A DNA stretch of 64,000 nucleotides from Chloroflexota bacterium (GCA_022825895.1 JAJDVX010000037.1:62001-126000); one strand, 5' to 3'; counted from the stretch's first letter, positions 1 through 9,027 are shown. Notes: generated from the letters alone by a model not told the origin. Made by a program: numbers and translations.

Positions 1-2
1 AG

Positions 3-68
3 GGCCAGCGGGCGCGAATCGAGCGCGTGGAGAACCTGGTCATCGACTTGCAGGCAGAGGAGGAATAG
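3..68 (+). CDS. C-terminal end of an unidentified protein (partial)
   Basis: An open frame enters from the left edge and stops with TAG at 66-68, two bases before the start of the SPFH gene. The last 21 residues are charged and helix-like, ending in a run of Glu. SPFH genes are often preceded by nfeD, but this tail does not show a recognisable NfeD OB-fold end, so the family is unknown. The tight spacing suggests the same transcript. Confidence 0.5.
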   Translation, partial: GQRARIERVENLVIDLQAEEE

Positions 69-70
69 CC

Positions 71-1003
71 GTGGAAGCCATGGGAATCGTTGGTCTGATC
101 GTGGTCGCCGCGATCGTGCTGCTGGTGGTCGTGGTCCTCTTCAAGACCGCCGTGATCGTGCCGCAGCAGTCGGCCTACGTGGTCGAGCGGCTGGGCCGGT
201 ACAGCCGCACCTTGCAAGCCGGCTTCCACATCCTGCTGCCGTTCCTGGACACCATCGCCTACAAGCACACGCTGAAGGAACAGGCCATCGACATCTCGGA
301 GCAGCTCTGCATCACGCGCGACAACGTGCAAGTTGGGGTTGACGGGGTTCTCTACCTGCAGGTGCTGGAGCCGCGGCAGGCGTCGTACGGCATCACGAAC
401 TACCAGTTCGCGATTTCACAGCTGGCCCAGACGACGCTGCGCAGCGAGGTCGGCAAGATCGACCTGGACCGGACCTTCGAGGAGCGGTCCTCGATCAACC
501 GCCTGATCGTGAACGAGCTGGACCAGGCCTCGTCGCCCTGGGGCGTGAAGGTGCTGCGCTACGAGATCCGCAACATCAACCCGCCGACCGACGTGCTGAA
601 CGCCATGGAGAAACAGATGCGCGCCGAGCGTGAGAAGCGCGCCGTGATCCTGAGCTCCGAGGGCGAGCGGGACGCCAAGATCAATGAGGCGGAGGGCGAA
701 AAGCAGCGCGTGATCAAGGAATCGGAAGCCACGCGCACGCAGCAGATCAACGAGGCGCAGGGCGAAGCCGAGGCGATCCTGGCCGTGGCCACCGCCACGG
801 CGGAGGGAATTACACGGATCGGCCATTCGGTGAGCGGCGACGGCGGCATGGACGCCATGCGGCTGCGGGTGGCGGAGCAGTACATCGCGCAGTTCGGCCA
901 GATTGCCAAGGAAGGCAACACGCTGGTGGTGCCCGCCAACCTGAGCGACCTGTCGTCAATGCTGGCGCTGGCGTCGACGATCGTGAAGGACGACAAGGAG
1001 TAG
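71..1003 (+). CDS. SPFH/stomatin-like (paraslipin type) membrane protein
   Basis: 310-residue stomatin/prohibitin-family protein. An N-terminal hydrophobic helix (about residues 5-27) is followed by the SPFH domain (about 28-190), with the family's RLGRY and PFLD segments. A charged Glu/Ala/Arg-rich coiled coil (about 190-245) follows, then a short C-terminal region. Family members form large oligomeric rings at the inner face of the membrane and support membrane-protein quality control or lipid organisation; that role here is inferred. The GTG at 71 is chosen because AGGAGG lies about 7 nt upstream, whereas the in-frame ATG at 80 is too far from it. Confidence 0.9.
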   Translation: MEAMGIVGLIVVAAIVLLVVVVLFKTAVIVPQQSAYVVERLGRYSRTLQAGFHILLPFLDTIAYKHTLKEQAIDISEQLCITRDNVQVGVDGVLYLQVLEPRQASYGITNYQFAISQLAQTTLRSEVGKIDLDRTFEERSSINRLIVNELDQASSPWGVKVLRYEIRNINPPTDVLNAMEKQMRAEREKRAVILSSEGERDAKINEAEGEKQRVIKESEATRTQQINEAQGEAEAILAVATATAEGITRIGHSVSGDGGMDAMRLRVAEQYIAQFGQIAKEGNTLVVPANLSDLSSMLALASTIVKDDKE

Positions 1004-1036
1004 TCGAACGAGCGATAGGCGATCAGCTCGTTGGGC

Positions 1037-2233
1037 TCACCAGGGGCATAGCGGGGACGCCAGCCTTGCGCGATACGTTCCCAGCAGCCTCGCGCAGGCA
1101 TCGGAAAACTCCGAATCGGCCACCGGTTGGAATCCAGAGGGCTCGGGCAGTTCCCGGGCCCACGCCAGGGCCGCGCGCAGGCCCTGCAGGTTTCGTGTGA
1201 AGTCGGGGTCGGTGTGCGTGCTCAACTCAACGATCGCCACATGGATGCCCTGCTTTACGAGGTATTTCGAGGCTTGGCCGCTGAGGGGGTAGGCGGTCCA
1301 TCCCCGCAGGTAGGTGTATTGAGCGGCCTGGGTGATGGCGCTCGCGAGCTCTGCCGAGCCGCTGCCAGGACCCGGCACGACCAGGCCGCCCTTGCTGTGG
1401 AAGAAGATGGCGGCGACGAAGGGCCGGTCAACCAGGTAGCGGGCCAGGGCGCGGGTTTCGGGCTCTGAGAATGGGCGGGTGCCGCCTCCGCCGGGGACGA
1501 GCCCGGAGGGGCCGTAGGAGTCAGGCCGCCAGCCGACCTCCCAGTTACGGTTGAGGTCGACGCCGTTGGCGTTTTCGCGCGTGCCTGCAACTGCTCCGTC
1601 GGGGTTGACGTCGGGGAGGAACGCCAGGCCGACGCCCGCGGGTATCTCGGCGGGGTTGTTGCGGAAGTAGTCAAGCAACAGATGGGCAAGGACGGTGGAG
1701 TTGGCCTCGTTGCCCTGGTGGATGCCGCCGATCACGGCGAACCAGCGCGGCCCGTCACCTAACTCCACGCCGCGGATGGCGCGCCCCTGGACCGAGTGGC
1801 CGAGCAAGACGGGATAACCGGCGATGGCTTGCGCCGCTGTATCCGCTGTCTTCACCGCGATTGGTGACGATGTCGGCTCGGACGTCGCCGCGCGGTCGGC
1901 AGGCGGGGGAGGTTTGCCGGGCTCGAGGTCATCCACCTTCGATTCCGGCGTGGGTTGGACGTCCGCGCGTTCTCCGGGTTTCGGGGATTCATTGCCCAGC
2001 GGGTTCTGCGTGGCCATCGAGACGGCAGGCGTTGGGGATGGGGTGTACGTATCGGGAATAGACGCAGAGGTGGGAGTTTCGTCAACCGTGCCGTCCACGC
2101 CCTGCGCGGCAACGCTCGACGGAATGCCGATTACCGACAGCAGGCAGGCGGTACCGAGGATGACGATCAGCGCCGGAAAACCGGTTGTGCCTGCCCGCCG
2201 CAGTCGTTCAGCGCCAATCACGCAGCAAGCCAC
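1037..2233 (-). CDS. Secreted or membrane-anchored M14-family zinc carboxypeptidase
   Basis: 398 residues. A hydrophobic signal/anchor segment lies at about 17-40, followed by a Pro/Thr/Ser/Glu-rich linker to about 135 and an M14 carboxypeptidase domain (about 138-370). Visible motifs are GGIHQGNE (first zinc ligands, in the H-x3-E spacing seen in many bacterial M14 enzymes), DLNRNW (substrate arginine loop), FHSKGG (third zinc ligand) and IVELS (catalytic Glu). It should cleave peptides or amidated peptides outside the cytoplasm; the substrate is unknown. The start (GTG at 2233) is uncertain because several upstream codons are possible. Confidence 0.85.
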   Translation of the reverse strand: MACCVIGAERLRRAGTTGFPALIVILGTACLLSVIGIPSSVAAQGVDGTVDETPTSASIPDTYTPSPTPAVSMATQNPLGNESPKPGERADVQPTPESKVDDLEPGKPPPPADRAATSEPTSSPIAVKTADTAAQAIAGYPVLLGHSVQGRAIRGVELGDGPRWFAVIGGIHQGNEANSTVLAHLLLDYFRNNPAEIPAGVGLAFLPDVNPDGAVAGTRENANGVDLNRNWEVGWRPDSYGPSGLVPGGGGTRPFSEPETRALARYLVDRPFVAAIFFHSKGGLVVPGPGSGSAELASAITQAAQYTYLRGWTAYPLSGQASKYLVKQGIHVAIVELSTHTDPDFTRNLQGLRAALAWARELPEPSGFQPVADSEFSDACARLLGTYRARLASPLCPW

Positions 2234-2263
2234 AGCGACAGGGCCGGCCGTCGACCGGATGGC

Positions 2264-3085
2264 TCACAGAAGCCGGAGCCTCGAGTCGCGAGGAATCGGG
2301 AACACTCCGACGATCACCCATGGGTTTGGTGCGATGCTGTGGAACTGCTGGGTAGTTCCGAGGAAAAAGTGCAAGTCAGTCTTCAGAAACGAAACGAAGT
2401 ATTTGTCGTGCACCTTGCGTAGTGCTTGCGCCTCGTCGCCACAGGTAGACTCCAGGCAGTTCCAAAACAGTGCGCCAGCCTCCCAGTCAAGGACCTGGAG
2501 CTCACTCTTACGGCCCATCGCATCTTGAAATCTGTAAGAGAAACTGTAGGGAAGCTTAGGTATTACTTTGAACGTCTCTCGCCAGCTATTGTCTTCGAAT
2601 AAGTCTAGCTGACTATGCAGAGTACGCATCTCCTCGAGTTTCTTAGGATCCCACTCCCTATCCTCGTTCTCCCAAATGAATCCTGTAATTGTCGTTGGCT
2701 TGAAGACGGCCAGCGAAATCTCGTTTGCTTTAGCACCCTCAATCACATCATCAAGCCGGTCATAGACTTGTGCCTTCTCCAGCAGCAGGCGACGTCGCTC
2801 ACTCCAGTTGTCGGCTGTACTTACTCTACCTATCTGCTTTAGATCGCTAAGTTCAGCGGGGGTATACGACTCAGGTCGCGGGTCAGCAATTCTCCGGTGG
2901 AGATCACATTCAATCCAATCGAACTTGCTGTACCTCTCGGTCTCGTCGAGTCGCCGAAATGGCACTGGGTAGATGCGCACCCATGATCCGTCCTCGCGGA
3001 TTCCGGCCGTACAAACCGTCTCACCGTATTTTCGCGAGAGGGTCGGATACGTCTTGACCGTTACGAGAATCCTCTCCTTGGCCAT
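2264..3085 (-). CDS. Uncharacterised protein of the DUF488-linked cassette (dual-OB-like)
   Basis: 273 residues starting at the ATG at 3085, five bases after the DUF488 gene stops, so the two are very probably co-transcribed. The N-terminus begins with a beta-rich segment (ILVTVKTYP, then WVRIYPVPFR) resembling small nucleic-acid-binding OB folds. The middle is charged and the C-terminus again beta-rich (FHSIAPNPWVIVGVFP). It resembles proteins annotated as dual OB-containing domain proteins, but I cannot confirm that by search. GC content falls well below that of the neighbours, suggesting horizontal acquisition. The function is unknown; an accessory or defence role is only inferred. Confidence 0.75.
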   Translation of the reverse strand: MAKERILVTVKTYPTLSRKYGETVCTAGIREDGSWVRIYPVPFRRLDETERYSKFDWIECDLHRRIADPRPESYTPAELSDLKQIGRVSTADNWSERRRLLLEKAQVYDRLDDVIEGAKANEISLAVFKPTTITGFIWENEDREWDPKKLEEMRTLHSQLDLFEDNSWRETFKVIPKLPYSFSYRFQDAMGRKSELQVLDWEAGALFWNCLESTCGDEAQALRKVHDKYFVSFLKTDLHFFLGTTQQFHSIAPNPWVIVGVFPIPRDSRLRLL

Positions 3086-3090
3086 TGGTT

Positions 3091-4116
3091 TTACAGGTGG
3101 GTCACAGCCGCTTGCCAAGAACCTTGCCGCTGCTGCGAGTGTGATTCTCCCGAGGTCACCTGGAATGCCGAGCCACAAAGCACATCGGCCGCGCAATGTC
3201 GATGACAGTGATTAGGGTCGCTCTCGAAGCACATAAGGGCGACTGACTCACCCGCGTCGAGCCAATCGCGGATGCGCTGTAGCGCATCAAGCTGTCTTGG
3301 TAGTGAATGATTCAAGTAACTGCGAAACAGATGGACTCGGTCAGCTTCGCTCTTCACTCTCCGTCGTTGACTCGTAGCGATACCAAGCTCGCGTAAGTGC
3401 TCGTATTGGATGCCGACTCCTTGACACGCACGAGATAGAGTGGTCTTAGAGAAGCCGTACTTTCGACTTATGGCGTTCCGTCGAACATCGCAGAGTAGAG
3501 TAACGTTTGCTCGAAGGAGTTTGTTGAGGAATCTCTCAAGCGATCGGTTCTCATAGCCGATCGTAAATAGCTCCGGGCGATGTCCCTTAGTGCGAATGCT
3601 CGAGATTCTCTGAAGCGTCGCCGGGTCATTGTGGAGGACTCTATCGGCAATTGAGCTTCGCGTTGCGAAGTATGGGAATTCACGGTAAGTCTTTGCGATC
3701 AGGTCGTTTCCTCGGAGATCGCCGTATCGATGTGCAAATGCTGTCGGGTACTCTAGGTTGTACGTGCTAACGAGTTGGCGACCAAAGCCGGTAAGGATCC
3801 ATCGACGGTCGTTATCGGCAAGGATGCTCTTCCCGACCGATCTTCGTCGGTCGGCATAAGATGTGAATGAGAATGCACCGTACTGGTACGGAACGAAGTC
3901 ATACAAGGCCGAAGTGTCGGTGGGCGAGTGGGAGGAAGATTGCTCCTGGCAGTAGAGAAACAGGAGCTTCTGAAAGTCTAGATTTCGGACATCGCCGCCA
4001 AGGGCATCCAACAACGCAAGTAGGTGTCGCTCACGTATAAGGAGCCGAGGAAACGGGGAGGCGCTCACATATGTGGTGGGTGGCGTCCGGCACGCCAATG
4101 ATACGGAGTGGCTCAC
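3091..4116 (-). CDS. DUF488 domain protein with an N-terminal SocA/Panacea-like region
   Basis: About 341 residues from the GTG at 4116; GTG at 4068 is an alternative, and neither has a clear ribosome binding site. Residues about 30-110 (FQKLLFLY, then VPYQYGAFSF) resemble the DUF4065/Panacea fold known from antitoxin-like adaptors. Residues about 185-320 are a typical DUF488 domain: TIGYENRSLERF, CDVRRNAISRKYGFSK and the Cys/His-rich CFESDPNHCHRH. DUF488 is widespread but has no firmly assigned activity. The lower GC content and the coupled downstream gene suggest a transferred two-gene module. Confidence 0.8.
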   Translation of the reverse strand: MSHSVSLACRTPPTTYVSASPFPRLLIRERHLLALLDALGGDVRNLDFQKLLFLYCQEQSSSHSPTDTSALYDFVPYQYGAFSFTSYADRRRSVGKSILADNDRRWILTGFGRQLVSTYNLEYPTAFAHRYGDLRGNDLIAKTYREFPYFATRSSIADRVLHNDPATLQRISSIRTKGHRPELFTIGYENRSLERFLNKLLRANVTLLCDVRRNAISRKYGFSKTTLSRACQGVGIQYEHLRELGIATSQRRRVKSEADRVHLFRSYLNHSLPRQLDALQRIRDWLDAGESVALMCFESDPNHCHRHCAADVLCGSAFQVTSGESHSQQRQGSWQAAVTHL

Positions 4117-4305
4117 AGAGCGTCAGGCGAGTGCAGCGGACGCGACTTGCGGATCTCTGCAAGAGGCGTCTGAAGCCTGCGCTGGATGCGATAGGCGAGT
4201 CTTGGTGTTGGAGTTTTAGCGATGCGATGACAGCTTCGTGCAACCGCACGGATTGCTGCGTACCATGCGGCTGGGCTTTGTTGCCGCGTATGACGTGAGG
4301 ATCGC

Positions 4306-5355
4306 ATGCCGACTTTTGCCGTTGAGCCGTTGACGAAGGCCACCGCCCGCGTGTTGGAGGCGGCGGGGACGCCGGAGGATATTGCCGGCAAGCTGGCGCG
4401 CTGGCTGATCAACGCGAATCTGTCGGGGCATCCCTCGCACGGGGTGATCCGGGTGAGCCAATACCTGGCCCAGATCAAGGAGGGGGCGTACCGGCCGGCG
4501 GAACGGCCGCGGGTGGTCTCGGAGAGCGAGACCTCGGTGGTGATGGAAGGCGGCGGGGCGTTCGGGCACCTGGCGGCGGAGGAGCTGACGATCCGGCTGG
4601 TGGAGAGGTCGCGGGTTTCGCGGGTGGCGGTGGGTGGGATCGCGCGCTGCAATCACATTGGGCGGCTGGGCGAGTGGTCGGAGCTGGCGGTCTCGATGGG
4701 GGCGGTGTTCCTGATGGTGGCGGGCGGTCCGGGGATGATGCGCACGGCGCCGTTTGGCGGGCGCGAGGGGCGGATGAGTACGAACCCGATCAGCTTCGGG
4801 GCGCCGGCGGGGGACGCGGATCCGATCATCCTGGACTTTGCGACCACGGCGGCGGCGGAGGGCAAGATCCGGGTGGCGCGGGACAAGGGGGTGGAGATTC
4901 CGCCGAATCAGATCCTGGACAACCAGGGGCGGCCCTCGACCAATCCGAACGACCTGTACGACGACGGCGTCATGCTGCCGTTCGGGGGGCACAAGGGCTA
5001 TGGGCTGATGCTGATGATCGAGTTGCTGGCGTCGAACCTGGTGGGCGACACGATTACGGGCGAGCCGCAGTCGCCGATCGGGACGTTTGCGCTGGCCATC
5101 GACCCGGACGCGCTGGGCGCGGGCGACGGGTTTGCGGCGATGAATGACGCCACGATCAACCGGGTGAAGCAGACGGCGCCGGCGCCGGGCTTCGACGAAG
5201 TGCTGGTGCCCGGCGACATCGAGCGCAGCTCACGCGAGGCGGTGGCGGCGGCGGGGGTGGAACTGCCGGATGCGACCTGGAACGACGTGCTGGCCTCGGC
5301 GGCGGAGGTGGGACTGGACCCAGCGAAAGTGAACGCTATCGCGGCAGGCGAGTAG
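4306..5355 (+). CDS. Malate/L-lactate dehydrogenase-type (LDH2) NAD(P)-dependent oxidoreductase
   Basis: 349 residues, full length for the LDH2 / ureidoglycolate-malate-sulfolactate dehydrogenase family. The proton-relay His lies in SGHPSHGVIR, with the family motifs NHIGRLGEW and FGGHKGYGL. These enzymes interconvert 2-hydroxy and 2-oxo acids using NAD(P). In this window of sugar-acid genes a hydroxy-acid substrate is plausible, but which one is unclear. The ATG at 4306 starts the conserved region directly. The last 32 codons recur as a diverged copy at 7034-7140. Confidence 0.9.
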   Translation: MPTFAVEPLTKATARVLEAAGTPEDIAGKLARWLINANLSGHPSHGVIRVSQYLAQIKEGAYRPAERPRVVSESETSVVMEGGGAFGHLAAEELTIRLVERSRVSRVAVGGIARCNHIGRLGEWSELAVSMGAVFLMVAGGPGMMRTAPFGGREGRMSTNPISFGAPAGDADPIILDFATTAAAEGKIRVARDKGVEIPPNQILDNQGRPSTNPNDLYDDGVMLPFGGHKGYGLMLMIELLASNLVGDTITGEPQSPIGTFALAIDPDALGAGDGFAAMNDATINRVKQTAPAPGFDEVLVPGDIERSSREAVAAAGVELPDATWNDVLASAAEVGLDPAKVNAIAAGE

Positions 5356-5415
5356 CGGCGGCGAAGCGGTCGGCATTCGGTGGCGGCGCCACCACGTAAA
5401 TCCCAGCCAATAGGA

Positions 5416-7020
5416 ATGGTCACGTGCCGACGGGTGCTTCAGATAGTCGGCACTCTTGCCCTGGGGGTTCTGTGGTTCGCAGCCCTCGCGGCCTGCGGCG
5501 ATATCAAGGTCGTGACCCGGGAAGTTCCGGTGGAGAGGGTCGTTGTCAAGGAGGTGCCGGTCGAGAAGGTCGTGACCAGAGAAGTGGAGAAGGTCGTACG
5601 CGTTGAAGTGCCGGTCGAGAGAGTGGTGATCAGGGAGGTCCCGGTCGAGAGGATTGTGACGAGGGAAGTCGAAAAAGTGGTGCGCGTCGAAGTCCCGGTG
5701 GAGAAGGTCGTTACTGCCGAAGTTGCGGAAGCCGTGGAAGAGGTTGCTGACGACGAGATTTGTGAGATGGATCGGGACGGGACGGTGGAGCGGGTGGTGA
5801 ATCGGGAGTTTCCGTCGGTATTTGGGGCGTGGAGTCACATACTTCTGAATCTGCCGGTGCCAGACGACATCTGGGAGCTCGAATACGTTGAGCAAATGCG
5901 GGCGTATCACGATCTTTTCTGGGCCGGCATGGGTCACGGCTTGGAGTGGGACTCGACCCCGGATGGGATGCGGGTCGTCGGACCGTGGCGGTTTGCGCTG
6001 GAGCAAAAGAACCGGCTGCAGGCTCAAAATCCGTACTGGCTACATCTTGTTCCCATCTACCACTACGGCGCCCATCCCGAGACGTACCCGGAAGATTGGC
6101 CGTACTGGCTGCGGGATGAGTCGGGTGACCGAGTCGCCGACGAGGGCTGGGGTGAGCTTCTGATCGACTACACGCATCCCGCAGCGCAAGACCATTTTGT
6201 CCAGCAAGCGATTGCCGTCGCAAAGTGCGGAGTTTTTGACGGGATTTTCATGGATTGGTGGACGCAAGAGGAAGATTCGAATCTAGAGATAGCCCATCTC
6301 TACCACGGGAACCGAGTCAGTGCCGAAGTGTCAATGCTCCGACGAATCCGTGAAGCGGTCGGTGACGACTTTCTGATTGTCGTCAACTCTCGAACAGAGA
6401 AGATTCCGCTTTCCGCTCCCTATGTCAATGGAGCCTTCATGGAAGGGCACCGCAGGCACACGCGGGAGTACCTGACGGAAGTCGAAAGCACGCTGCTCTG
6501 GGCGGAAACGAACTTCAGATTTCCGCAGGTCAACGGGTATGAGGCGTGGAGCATCCTGGAAGAACCGCTCAACTCTCCACGCAATCAACAGTGGATGCGG
6601 GTGTTTACGACGCTGAGCCTGACCCACTCCAACGGCTACGTGTCGTATGTGATCGGCTTTGACGGCGCCCTCGAACATCAGCATGGCTACGAAGTCTGGG
6701 AGGGACACGCGGCCGAGCACGCGGCCGGTGAGGTGCACGAGCACACGCATGAGAAGAGCTGGCATGCCTTCTGGGATGCGCCGCTTGGCCGGCCTGTGGG
6801 CGGAGACGAGACCAAGGGCGAGTTGTACCGCGATCAGGAAGGGCTGTTCATCCGCGAATTTACGAATGGGTGGGCGGTGTATAACCGGAGCGGAAGCGTG
6901 CAGCAGATCGAGTTGCCCGAGGAGTCGACCGGAGTGCACAGCGGCAACACGGGCACGCGGCACACGATTGGCGATCTGGACGGGGAGATTTACATTAAGA
7001 GCGGTCGCGACCCCGGTTGA
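5416..7020 (+). CDS. Stalked lipoprotein with a glycosidase-like (GHL15-type) barrel domain
   Basis: 534 residues from the ATG at 5416, directly after TAGGA; a GTG at 5380 is in frame but less likely. A signal peptide ends in a lipobox (LAALAAC). Residues about 30-110 are tandem Val-Glu-Lys-Val-Val / Arg-Glu-Val-Pro repeats, a surface stalk common in Chloroflexota lipoproteins. Residues about 130-440 look like a TIM-barrel putative glycoside hydrolase, with Trp/Tyr-rich strands and FDGIFMDWW carrying a likely catalytic Asp near residue 278. The C-terminus (about 450-534) is a small beta domain. It probably binds or cleaves polysaccharide at the surface. The specific substrate is unknown and the GH family call is tentative. 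Confidence 0.7.
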   Translation: MVTCRRVLQIVGTLALGVLWFAALAACGDIKVVTREVPVERVVVKEVPVEKVVTREVEKVVRVEVPVERVVIREVPVERIVTREVEKVVRVEVPVEKVVTAEVAEAVEEVADDEICEMDRDGTVERVVNREFPSVFGAWSHILLNLPVPDDIWELEYVEQMRAYHDLFWAGMGHGLEWDSTPDGMRVVGPWRFALEQKNRLQAQNPYWLHLVPIYHYGAHPETYPEDWPYWLRDESGDRVADEGWGELLIDYTHPAAQDHFVQQAIAVAKCGVFDGIFMDWWTQEEDSNLEIAHLYHGNRVSAEVSMLRRIREAVGDDFLIVVNSRTEKIPLSAPYVNGAFMEGHRRHTREYLTEVESTLLWAETNFRFPQVNGYEAWSILEEPLNSPRNQQWMRVFTTLSLTHSNGYVSYVIGFDGALEHQHGYEVWEGHAAEHAAGEVHEHTHEKSWHAFWDAPLGRPVGGDETKGELYRDQEGLFIREFTNGWAVYNRSGSVQQIELPEESTGVHSGNTGTRHTIGDLDGEIYIKSGRDPG

Positions 7021-7033
7021 CGCGACGGGGCAG

Positions 7034-7140
7034 GCGGCAGCCGTGGAATTGTCCGACGCGACCTGGAACGACGTGTCGGCCTCGGCAGCCGAGGTGAGGC
7101 TGGACCCAGGGAAATTGACGGCTATCGCCGAGGGCGGCCA
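7034..7140 (+). pseudogene. Diverged 3'-end fragment of the LDH2-type dehydrogenase gene
   Basis: Translating from 7034 gives AAVELSDATWNDVSASAAEV and then a further 16 residues. These align without gaps to the C-terminus of the dehydrogenase ending at 5355 (AGVELPDATWNDVLASAAEV). No other part of the dehydrogenase is present here, and the frame runs on without the original stop. It is therefore a relic of a duplicated or displaced copy lying just beyond the lipoprotein gene. Confidence 0.75.
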
Positions 7141-7266
7141 GGTGGAGCAGCCTCGGGGCCTGCAAAGCCGGTGCGTGCGGGTTCGTATGGACGGGCGCCG
7201 GTACGCATCCCGGTCCGGGCGTTGCCCTGGGTTGCGACTGCCGGAGTGGGCCGCCTAGGATTGGGT

Positions 7267-7512
7267 ATGGCTGTAACGTTCGACACCCTCAAAGCGTCCC
7301 GGCGGCTACAGCAAGCCGGGTTTGACGAGGCGAAGGCCGAGGCGATTGTCTCCATCTTTGCCGAAGACGTTGGCACAAACTTGACCACGAAGGATGACCT
7401 TGCACAACTCGAACAACGTCTGACCATCCGCATGGGCGCGATGGTCGCCGGGGGCGTCGCGGTTCTCCTGACGGCGATGGGCATCATCACCGCGATCATC
7501 CTTACGGCATAG
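7267..7512 (+). CDS. Small coiled-coil/membrane protein (DUF1640-like)
   Basis: 81 residues from the ATG at 7267. The N-terminal half (LKASRRLQQAGFDEAKAEAI) followed by TTKDDLAQLEQRL resembles DUF1640-type short coiled-coil proteins, and residues about 55-80 form one transmembrane helix. The family is common in bacteria but functionally undefined; a relation to mitochondrial CCDC90/MCUR1-type proteins has been proposed. A similar TKADL plus membrane-helix ending occurs in the larger protein at 37608-38138, so this genome carries several variants. Confidence 0.65.
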   Translation: MAVTFDTLKASRRLQQAGFDEAKAEAIVSIFAEDVGTNLTTKDDLAQLEQRLTIRMGAMVAGGVAVLLTAMGIITAIILTA

Positions 7513-7611
7513 CCCTACGACCGACTGCTCCGACTGCCAAGAGCCGTAGCTTGACCTCGGGCTTTGGGCGTTGCATCGCGGTTCCGTTGACAACCCGCGC
7601 AGAGAGGCCGC

Positions 7612-8787
7612 TTACTCCAGGAAGGCCTCCATGCGGCGGAGGGATTCCTCCAGGTTTTCCATGCTGGTGGCGAAGCTGAGGCGGACGCAGTTGTCGTCGC
7701 CGAAGTCGCTGCCGGGGACCACGCCCACATGGGCGTCCTCGAGGAGGCGATTGGCCCAGGCGGTGGATCCCGACACGCCGACCTGCTCGAAGGTGTCGGA
7801 CACGTCGGGGAACACGTAAAAGGCGCCGCCGGGTTCAGGGCAGATGACGCCTTCGATCCGGTTGAGGGCGTCGCTGACGAACTGCCCGCGGCGTTCGAAC
7901 TCGCTGCGCATCATCTCCACGCAGGCCTGGTCGCCATCCAGGGCGGCGGCCAGGGCGTGCATGGTGAAGGTGGCGGCGCCGCTGGTGGTCTGGGACTGGA
8001 GCTTGGCCATGCCCTTGATGATGTCAACGGGGCCAGCGGCGTAGCCCACGCGCCAGCCGGTCATGGAGTAGGTCTTGGAGCCGGCGTTGAAGGTGATGGT
8101 GTGGTCGTAGGCGTGGTCGGAGACGGCGCCAAAGCTCTTGAAGGTGCGGCCGCCGTAGAGCAGGCGGTCGTACATCTCGTCGCTGAAGGTGATGACGTCG
8201 GTGTCCGCCAGCACCTCCACCAGGGCCTCGGTCTCCGCGGGCGAGTAGGCGGCGCCGGTGGGGTTGCTGGGGGAGTTGAAGACGAACACGCGGGTGCGAT
8301 CCGTCAGCGCGTCGCGCAGTTGCGCGGGCGTCATCTTGAAATCCTGGTCGGCGCCGGCGTTGACGATGACCGGGACGCCGCCGCAGAGCTTGACCTGCTC
8401 AGGGTAGGAGACCCAATAGGGCGCGGGGATGATGACCTCGTCGCCCGGGTCCAGCAGGGTGGCAAAGGCCAGGTAGAGGCCTTCCTTGCCGCCCACGCTG
8501 GCAATGACCTGGTCGGGGGTGTAGGTCAGGCCGTTTTCGCGGGCCAGCTTGTTGCAGACGGCCTGCTTGAGTTCGGGCACGCCCGAGGCCGGCTTGGCGT
8601 ACTTGGTCTCACCGCGACCGAGGGCGTCGTCAGCGGCCTGCTTGATGTGGTCAGGCGTGTCGAAATCGGGCTCGCCGGCGCCCAGGCTGATGACGTCCAC
8701 GCCTTGCGCGCGCAGGGCGGCGACCTTGTTGCTGACGGCGATTGTTCCCGATTCCGCCAAATCTTGTACACGCTGCGAGATCCTCAC
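7612..8787 (-). CDS. PLP-dependent class I/II aminotransferase (aspartate aminotransferase type)
   Basis: 391 residues, full length for fold-type I subfamily I-gamma aminotransferases. Visible motifs are SLGAGEPDFDTPDHI near the N-terminus, SNPTGAAYS, SDEMYDRL and SKTYSMTGWRVGY, which contains the Schiff-base Lys near residue 236. A C-terminal VRLSFATS segment carries the substrate carboxylate-binding Arg. It transfers amino groups between Asp/Glu-like donors and 2-oxo acids; bacterial relatives often also serve prephenate or broad substrates. It is transcribed alone, opposite to the gene on its right-hand flank. Confidence 0.92.
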   Translation of the reverse strand: MRISQRVQDLAESGTIAVSNKVAALRAQGVDVISLGAGEPDFDTPDHIKQAADDALGRGETKYAKPASGVPELKQAVCNKLARENGLTYTPDQVIASVGGKEGLYLAFATLLDPGDEVIIPAPYWVSYPEQVKLCGGVPVIVNAGADQDFKMTPAQLRDALTDRTRVFVFNSPSNPTGAAYSPAETEALVEVLADTDVITFSDEMYDRLLYGGRTFKSFGAVSDHAYDHTITFNAGSKTYSMTGWRVGYAAGPVDIIKGMAKLQSQTTSGAATFTMHALAAALDGDQACVEMMRSEFERRGQFVSDALNRIEGVICPEPGGAFYVFPDVSDTFEQVGVSGSTAWANRLLEDAHVGVVPGSDFGDDNCVRLSFATSMENLEESLRRMEAFLE

Positions 8788-9027
8788 GGGCCGGCCTTCT
8801 GGTGCAAGTCAGGGGGCGTCCATTGTGCCCGACGCGAGCCGACTGCGGGTGCGATTGATGTGCGTGGGCCGGGCCGATGAGCGGCGGGCGGGGCGCGGCG
8901 CTGCCTTACGGCCGGGCGCGCGCCTTCAGCGCCTGAAGCCGTTCACCGGCAATGCGAATGCGCAGAACTCCGCGGCTATCCGTTTGTGCGCAGACACGAG
9001 ACGAGGCCCGGAAGCGCAGCCGTCGCC

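Noticed and set aside
416..1101. Long reverse-strand frames opposite the SPFH gene
   Set aside because: They are Leu/Arg-rich shadows of a well-conserved gene on the other strand.
1127..2528. Forward frames over the M14 peptidase and neighbouring DNA
   Set aside because: No start context, no family resemblance, and they overlap a clearly conserved gene.
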